The position numbers and the translations under genes were made by a program. This document shows positions 57,600-64,000 of a DNA stretch of 64,000 bases, one piece after another; the stretch's first letter is position 1; the number at the start of each line of letters is the position of its first letter. Source of the stretch: Blastobasis lacticolella. Lineage: Eukaryota > Arthropoda > Insecta > Lepidoptera > Blastobasidae. The stretch is from positions 6,832,501 to 6,896,500 of the forward strand of contig LR990050.1 in the NCBI GenBank assembly GCA_905147135.1. The letters are read 5' to 3'. The notes beneath the pieces are model-generated. The model saw only the letters and a list, made by a program, of their open reading frames with translations. It searched no databases and was not told the DNA's origin.

Positions 57600-57910
57600 T
57601 GGATATTTTAATGATGTCGCTATCCTTGTGTTCAGACGACCAAACAGTGAAGATAAAGGTGATATAGTATGTAGTACCAACTATTGCCACTAGATGGCGC
57701 TGTTACAAATTTGTGTACTTTCTACATCGCGGTAGCAAGTTGTCGCATACAAATTATATATAGAATTTAGTTTTTGTAATAAATGATCTATTTTGACCCT
57801 TATTTAAATTGTTTTATTTTTGGGAAATTTTGGGGTTTATTCATGGTCCTTCGAGAATACCGGTACTGGTGTTTGGATTTGATAAAAAAAAAAAAAAGGA
57901 TTTTTTTGTG
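57600..57910 (+). promoter_or_regulatory. putative 5' LTR (promoter and polyA signals)
   Basis: TATATATAGAATTTAG near 57757 resembles a TATA box and AATAAATG near 57778 a polyA signal, in the order expected of U3-R-U5. The left boundary is a guess. No matching LTR sequence is inside the window, so identity cannot be tested. Confidence 0.4.
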
Positions 57911-57926
57911 TGGCGCCGACCAGGGG
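57911..57926 (+). other. putative primer-binding site
   Basis: TGGCGCCGACCAGGGG starts with TGG, as expected for pairing with a tRNA 3' CCA, and looks like retroelement primer sites. The cognate tRNA was not identified. Confidence 0.45.
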
Positions 57927-58027
57927 TGAAATACTGCCTATGGTGCTATAGTACTCTCCCCAAGAGTACCATCGTACGCCAGAAAGTTCAAACGCTTCAG
58001 GTGTAAAAGAGACGGAGTAATACTTGA

Positions 58028-58325
58028 AGTTTGACAGCTATCATCGTCAAAGGTATACTAGCTGTCAGAGGGAAGTGACAGCTGCAGTGACTTGTCAAGT
58101 TCTACCAATTGTCAAAATCAAGTGACAGGTATCAACGGCAAAACATCACCAGCTGTCAAAGTCAAGTGACAGCTGTCAGGATCAAAATTACATCTGTCAA
58201 TAGCAAGTGACAGTTAGCTGTCAGTGCCAAGAAGTAAGCTGTTAATGTCAAGTGTTGACATACGTCAATGTCAAAGTAGCTGCTAATTGTCAACGTCAAG
58301 AAGTCATCTGTCAACGTCACTTTGA
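58028..58325 (+). promoter_or_regulatory. TGTCA/TGACA-dense leader of the BEL element
   Basis: Counting by eye, 11 TGTCA and 6 TGACA words fall in about 300 bases, many as AGCTGTCAA, AGTGACAG or GTCAAG. One exact palindrome TGACAGCTGTCA lies at about 58166-58177. The spacing is irregular, but a ~20-base degenerate unit is suggested. TGTCA is the core site of TGIF/Meis-type TALE homeodomain proteins, and the 12-mer matches a paired site. Role not shown. Confidence 0.8.
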
Positions 58326-58680
58326 AGTCTAACATCTGCCATCCGTCAAGGACAAGGAAGATTATTGGTTATCGAGAAACTTTGTGAGTGAAAGTGGTCA
58401 ACAAATTGTGAGTAAAATTGAACTTTATTTACTAGGACAAATTAACTTAGAAAAATTTCGATTTGCAGTGTTTGTTTACATAGACTTAGTTAAAATTTTA
58501 AAGTAATTTGCATGGACTTAGAACAGTTTCGATAAAAGTGTTCAGACGGGGAACCTATGCCCGATTTTTGATCGATTTCTTAATTGTTAAACACTTGTAA
58601 AATTTTTGTAAATTCTTATATTTTAAACTTAGAATTTTTCTATCGGTTTTCTACTAGCTTCGCTTGTAATATCTGTAACC

Positions 58681-59703
58681 ATGATTGATAATTATGTTAA
58701 ACTTCAGGAGGATATAATTAATAAAATTGAAAGAGGTTTAAGTAATTTTAAAAAGTCTCCAAAAGAAAGGATATCAGCCGGTTACATTGATACAAGGTTA
58801 GAGGCTTTAGAAAAGTCATGGACCGTGTTTACTAGCAATCATCAAAAATTTGTATGTGAATGTAAAAAAGAAATATTGGAATCTAATGACAGTGTGGTAA
58901 ACGACATGTACTATAAATGTGAAGATGCTTATTTAGATTATAAATTGCTATTGAAAGACAAGCAGATGCAGTTAAAATCTAGTACAGTAGAAACTTATGA
59001 GTCTAAATTGCAATCGCAATCGAGTAATGTAAAATTGCCTAAAATCGAAATTCCTAAGTTTTCCGGTAACTATTCTGAGTGGCCGAGTTTTCGAGATTTG
59101 TTTCTGTCTCTAGTTCACAAAGAGAGCACCATTGATAATGTGCAGAAGCTTCACTATCTTAAAGGTTGTGTTACCGGTGAAGCAGAGCAATTATTGCGGC
59201 ACATTTCATGCACTGGGGATAATTATAAATTATGTTGGGATCAATTAGAGGGTCGTTACAATAATAAAAGGTTCCAAGCTAATTGTATTCTTAAAAGGTT
59301 GACTAATCAAAAGGTTATACAATCTGAATCATCCACTGCAGTTAAGCAGTTATTAGATACAACCAAAGAATGTTTGAACGCATTAAAAAACTTAGGTATC
59401 GATACTAGTACTTGGGATACTATTATAATCTTTTTAATAAGCCAAAAGTTAGACTCTGAATCACGTAAGCAGTGGGAACAAAAAGTTTGTGAGTCATCTC
59501 AGAGTTTGCCTACTTTAAAAAAATTTCAAGAGTTTTTAGAGACTCGTTTCAGGTCAATTGAGTTTTTAGATACAAAGGCACAAAGAAACGACAACCTAAT
59601 TACAGCCATGTTTCCACTACTCAACAGCCTACATGTTTATATTGCTCTGATAGTCACAAATTGGCAAACTGTAAAAAGTTCGCAAAAGATAATGTTGATT
59701 TGA
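58681..59703 (+). pseudogene. BEL/Pao gag (DUF1759-like), frame-broken at its C-terminus
   Basis: This part codes for the structural protein that packages element RNA. Residues ~1-110 are helical and charged. KLPKIEIPKFSGNYSEWPSF at about 118-137 is the hallmark start of the DUF1759 Gag domain of BEL elements. KLHYLKGCVTGEAEQLLRHI and CWDQLEGRYNNKR follow. After LDTKAQ (about 59580) the real Gag continues in another frame as PTCLYCSDSHKLANC, so an indel moved the zinc knuckle out of phase. The last ~40 residues of this frame are out-of-phase readthrough. No canonical slippery heptamer is seen at the junction. Confidence 0.85.
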
Positions 59704-61835
59704 GGCGTAATTTTGTCCAGACTCACAGATTATGTTTTAATTGTTTAGCTCCTAACCATTCCGTTTATCAATGCAACCAGTCCACTAGATGTCATATTTG
59801 CAAGAAAAAGCATCATAGTTTGCTTCATACCAAACTTCCCAATAATTCAGCTAATGGTTCAATCCGAGCTAATCAAACGACAGACGGCAGAGTGGTTGCC
59901 ACCGTTGTTGGTGAAAAGCCAACTCAGCAGTCGTTGCAGGATCAAGGTCAGGGTTCAAATAGTCCAATTGTTTCTTGTTCATCAAGTAATTGCAGCCAAG
60001 TTTTATTAGCTACGGCTTTAGTAAAAGTTAATTCAAACAAGAACAACACTCTTGTAGTTTTAAAGGCCTTGTTGGATCAAGGTTCTCAAGCCTCATTTGT
60101 GACTGAAGAAGCAGTTCAGATGTTAGGTCTCAGGAAAATACCGGAAACAAGTCTCTTATCAGGTTTAGGCGGTGATCAGAGTTCGCATTTAAGATCGAAA
60201 TCCTCTGTAGTTCTAAAGATTCAATCTCGTCTAGATCCAAGCTTTATTGTTACAGTTAAAGCTCATGTTTTAAAGAGACTTACCACATTTTTACCGAGTA
60301 AAAAGGTGTCAGTTCAGGTACTGCCTACATCACTCACGTCTATAACTCTAGCAGATCCCTCATTTCACATGCCGAATAAGATAGATCTGCTTTTGGGTGC
60401 GGAAGTGTATAGCCAGATATTGTTGGAAGGGGTACTCAAGGGTCTGTCGGGTTCTATTATTGCACAACATACTAGACTCAGTTGGATCCTCTCTGGCAAA
60501 ATAGATGATAAATTTGCACCAACGAATCAGGACAGAGTGACTTCCAATAGCATAGTCAGTATGCATTTAACTCATCTCAATGAGAATGAGCTTTTAAAGA
60601 AATTTTGGGAATTGGAGTCAGATCATACTCTTACAATTAAGATACATTACTCAAAGGAGGAAGAGAAATGTGAAAAGTTGTTCGCACAAACAACTTCAAG
60701 AGATGATTCTGGCCGATTCGTTGTCAAATTACCATTCAAGTCGGAAAACCCGTCTTGTAAGTTTGGCAATTCTAAACAAATTGCTCACAACCGGTTTCTT
60801 TGGTTAGAGAAACGTTTGTTAAAAAATCTTGAACTAAAGAGTGAATATTCCAAGGTGCTTAATGAGTATCTTAGTTTGGGACACATGGAAAAGGTAACTC
60901 CAATGGACGTCTATAAGCCAGGAGCAGTTTATCTGCCTCATCATGCAGTCGTCCGCCAAAATAGGACTACAACCAAAGTTCGTGTAGTCTTCGATGCCTC
61001 AGCTAAGGGCACAAACGGCATTTCACTAAACGATAACTTAATGGTTGGTCCAACTCTTCAGCCAGAATTACGGCACTTAATAATGCGGTGGCGATGTTAT
61101 CCAATTTCACTTGTCGCAGACATTGTAAAAATGTACCGACAAGTGAAAGTAGCGGAGGAAGATATAGATTTTCAGCGCATCCTCTGGCGTGAAAATCCAA
61201 GTGATGAAATAGAGCATTTTAGACTATTAACAGTCACATTTGGAACTTCCTCTGCCCCATATTTGGCTGTGCGCGCTCTACAAGAATTGGCTCACCAAGA
61301 AGGACATAACTTTCCATTAGCAGCAGATAGAGTCCTTCGTGATTTTTATATGGACGATCTAATGACCGGCTGTTACTCCGTAGAAGAGGGTGTCCAAGTT
61401 TATACTCAAATTGTACAATTGCTCAATGGAGGAGGCTTTCCTCTTCAGAAGTTTGCGAGTAACAGTAAAGAATTACTTTACCAACTCCAATTGGAAAGTA
61501 ACAACTCTAAAGAGGTTAGAAAAATTAAGATCGACGAAGTGATAAAAATATTAGGACTTACATGGAATCGAGAAACGGATTACTTCCAATGCGTAGTTAA
61601 ACTTTCTACTGAGGACAAGCTCGTAACAAAAAGGAAAGTTATATCGGATATAGCCCGTCTCTTTGATCCTTTAGGCTGGATAGCACCTGTTGTCACAAAA
61701 GCTAAGATTTTTATACAGCAACTATGGTTGTCTGGTATTGGATGGGACAGCGGGTTGCCGAGTCAACTGCTTAAAGATTGGACTCTATTTAGAACCGATT
61801 TAACAGTGCTTGAGGCTGTAACTGTTCCACGTTAG
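59562..61835 (+). pseudogene. BEL/Pao zinc knuckle, protease and reverse transcriptase
   Basis: Open from 59562 to an amber stop at 61833-61835. In order: zinc-knuckle region (CLYCSDSHKLANC, CFNCLAPNHSVYQC, CHICKKKHHSLLH), an aspartic protease-like segment with ALLDQGSQASF (DQG rather than the textbook DTG/DSG), and reverse transcriptase with VVFDASAKGTNGISLNDNL, YPISLVADIVKMYRQV and YMDD at 61347-61358. These enzymes process Gag-Pol and copy RNA to DNA. The stop falls between RT and RNase H, and the reading frame continues in phase beyond it. A TTG at 59661 is not a real start. Confidence 0.88.
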
Positions 61836-63833
61836 ATCAAATCGTGCAAGGATGACAGATGTTTCGAACTGCATGGATTCTCAGACGCGTCGAATGCAGC
61901 ATATGCGGCTGTGGTCTATGCTCGCATTATTAATAGTCAGGGCAATGTGTATGTGAGTCTGATCACATCTAAAAGTCGCGTAGCACCTATCAAACAAGTC
62001 TCTATTCCGCGATTGGAATTATGCGGTGCAGTACTGCTATCGAGACTTCTGAGTGAGGTTGCTATGACTTTACAGGTGCCTAGTCATAACATTCATGCAT
62101 GGACTGATTCAACGATAGTTCTCGCCTGGCTAAGTAGTCACCCCAGCCGGTGGAAAACCTTTGTCGCAAACCGCGTATCTGAAATTCTCAGTATCACAGA
62201 TAGTAATCAATGGTCACTTGTCGTTTCCAAGGAAAATCCAGCTGACTGTGTATCACGTGGAATGCTAGCTACTCTTGGTGATACGAAGCTCGAAGAAAGA
62301 AAACCTAAGTTGACATGCCATTTAACTACTGACGAAGATGACAGCATCAGGAATTTATTGAAAAAGTTTTCATCACTGACAAAGCTCGTCCATGTCGTCG
62401 CGTTCTGTAAACGAGTTATAAACTGGAACCAACCTGAAAAAAGAAAAACCTCTACCTGGTTAAGTACAAAAGAATTGCAAGATTCATTACTTAACTGTAT
62501 CAAGTTATGTCAGAGAGTAGAGTTTCAGCAGGATATAGAGTCTGTAAAAAGCGGAAAGTTGAAGAAAAACAACAAACTTTCGTCTTTGTGCCCATTTTTA
62601 GACTCAAATGGGATATTGAGAGTTGGTGGAAGATTACAGAATGCAGGATTGATTTCATTTGACATGAAGCATCCGGTTGGTATTCCACATAAATCCCATT
62701 TTACAAAGCTGTTAGTTTTAGATGCACATATTAAAACTATGCACGGTGGTCCTCAGCTCACGCTGAATTACTTAAGGTCTAAATATTGGGTTAACGGTGC
62801 GAAGAATTTGGTTAGACTATGTGTACATAAATGTATTACTTGCATTCGTTACTCTACGCAAACTAACCAGCAAATGATGGGTGAGCTTCCTGAAGCGAGA
62901 ACCACTGCACATAGACCTTTTATAAGGAGTGGTGTTGATTACGCAGGGCCGATCAATGTTCGAACCACAAAGGGTCGTGGTTACCATGCTACGAAAGGGT
63001 ACATATGCTTGTTTGTGTGTATGGCTACAAGAGCCATCCACTTGGAAGTCGTCAGTGACATGACTTCGGAGACCTTTCTCGCTGCTTTCAAGCGTTTCGT
63101 AGCTCGTAGAGGTCATGTCGCCGAACTATGGAGTGACAACGGTACCACATTCGTAGGAAGTGCACGAGCATTGGAAGAACTGTTCGATTTGGAAAAGTCT
63201 AGTGTGGCAGTGGAAATTGCTGACTGGTTAGCTTCAAATGGCACTTCTTGGCATTTTATCCCTCCCCGTGCTCCAAACTTTGGAGGACTGTGGGAAGCGG
63301 GCATAAAATCAACCAAACATCACCTTAAACGAGTGATAGGAGACAGTACCCTAACATTTGAGGAGCTGACGACTGTGCTGTCTCAAAATGAAGCATGTCT
63401 CAATTCGAGACCATTGTCGCAATTATCCAATAATGCTGAAGATCCCAACCCCTTAACTCCTGGGCATTTTTTGGTAGGTGAACCCTTAGTTTTGATTCCT
63501 GACCTTAATTATGAACAATCCAATTTAAGTAATTTAAAGCGATGGCGTTTGACACAAAGAATAGTTCAAGAATTTTGGCGTAGATGGTCACATGAATACT
63601 TGACACAACTGCAACAGAGGTTTAAGTGGACTGAACAGATTCCTGAACCCGAGATTGGAAGTGTTGTTCTGGTTAAGGAGGACGATTTACCGCCGGCTAG
63701 ATGGCTCTTTGGACTGGTTGTTGATAAACATCCGGGATTGGACAAACTCACACGTGTTGTCAGTCTCAAGTATAAAGGTCACATTATTAAGAGACCTTTG
63801 TCAAAACTTATATTATTACCTGTTAAGGATTAG
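61836..63833 (+). pseudogene. BEL/Pao RNase H and integrase
   Basis: Same frame as the RT part, separated only by the TAG at 61833. RNase H: GFSDASNAAYAAVVYARI (from ~61878), PRLELCGAVL and AWTDSTIVLAWL. Integrase: zinc-binding HHCC-type segment (HIKTMHGGPQLTLNYL... CVHKCITC), then catalytic D in GVDYAGPI, D in ELWSDNGTTF (~63135) and E in NFGGLWEAGIKSTK. The C-terminal ARWLFGLVV...RVVSLKYKGH is the BEL-type DUF5641 tail. An ATG at 61911 lies in frame but is inside the RNase H. The stop codon is at 63831-63833. Confidence 0.88.
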
Positions 63834-64000
63834 TAAAGATTTTCTTTTGTTTTATCCTAGGATTTGATCCTATGATTTGTAATACTAAGTTATAGATAAG
63901 TTGTTAATGTAGCAAATTAAGATAGTCAGTTTATATAGCAAATTAAGTTTATATCTTTTATCAAATATTATGTAAAGTAAGTTGGAATTTTGTGACACCT
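63834..64000 (+). other. BEL 3' flank to the window edge
   Basis: AT-rich region without a clear polypurine tract. TGTGACACCT at 63991-64000 could be the first bases of a 3' LTR, but no counterpart was found at 57600-57910. Confidence 0.35.

Larger units (their letters stand above)
57600..64000 (+). mobile_element. BEL/Pao LTR retrotransposon, near-intact but broken
   Basis: Order: LTR-like segment (about 57600-57910), putative primer-binding site, leader, gag, protease-RT, RNase H-integrase, and the start of the 3' flank at the window edge. The coding region runs from 58681 to 63833. Two lesions are visible: a -1 phase change between gag and the zinc-knuckle region (59562-59632), and an in-frame TAG at 61833-61835. 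Neither LTR pair nor target duplication could be verified, because the 3' LTR, if present, starts at or beyond 63990. Confidence 0.88.

Noticed and set aside
59570..59600. Programmed -1 frameshift site between BEL gag and pol
   Set aside because: I found no X XXY YYZ heptamer or clear downstream stem. A simple indel is more likely.
63991..64000. TGTGACACCT as a definite 3' LTR start
   Set aside because: Only 10 bases are visible and no matching sequence was found in the presumed 5' LTR.

Overview
The window reads as a repeat-dense stretch of an insect nuclear genome, most likely a moth or butterfly. The reasons are the AT-rich background with short TAGGTA/TACCTA-type words, the mix of tRNA-derived SINEs, CR1/Jockey-like and RTE-like LINE tails, BEL/Pao retroelements and many small inverted-repeat elements, and the lack of any bacterial-type gene layout. 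I found no complete host protein-coding gene. One TATA-box/first-exon candidate lies near 28.33-28.49 kb. All long reading frames belong to mobile elements.

Layout. Positions 1-5.95 kb are gene-free and hold two SINE copies and LINE remnants. Positions 5.95-13.89 kb are a nearly perfect 4-kb direct tandem duplication: one substitution and one 18-bp deletion were seen, with 38 bp of filler at the junction. Positions 14-30 kb are gene-free, with two tRNA-SINE families, a 5S rRNA-like SINE, RTE LINE tails and a candidate promoter. Positions 30.2-38.4 kb are a nested stack. A minus-strand two-ORF LINE (ORF1 38179-37379, intact EN-RT ORF2 33614-30477) is interrupted by a 5'-truncated plus-strand LINE (34042-37366, 9-bp target duplication). 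That LINE is interrupted in turn by a 2082-bp P-element-type transposon (34185-36266) with perfect 31-bp terminal inverted repeats and a perfect 8-bp target duplication. The P element carries a two-exon THAP domain, a ~455-bp GC-rich minisatellite and a further 243-bp MITE. Positions 38.4-57 kb hold at least six short inverted-repeat elements, a back-to-back pair of 5S-like SINEs, SINE and LINE fragments, two near-perfect hairpins, and a 958-bp element with 89-bp inverted repeats and an 8-bp target duplication. Positions 57.6-64 kb hold a BEL/Pao LTR retrotransposon (gag, protease, RT, RNase H, integrase) broken by one frameshift and one in-frame stop. Its leader is packed with TGTCA/TGACA words.

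How the parts relate. The nest gives a relative order of events: LINE A, then LINE B, then the P element, with the MITE entering the P element at an unknown time. Removing the P element plus one target copy puts the two halves of the LINE B frame back in phase, which independently supports the boundaries. The P element appears to encode only a small DNA-binding THAP protein with no catalytic domain, and one expected zinc-ligand cysteine is a tyrosine. The most interesting items are this element, the TGTCA-rich BEL leader and its shared TGACAGCTGTCA motif with the neighbouring inverted-repeat element, the 5S-like SINEs, and the 4-kb duplication.
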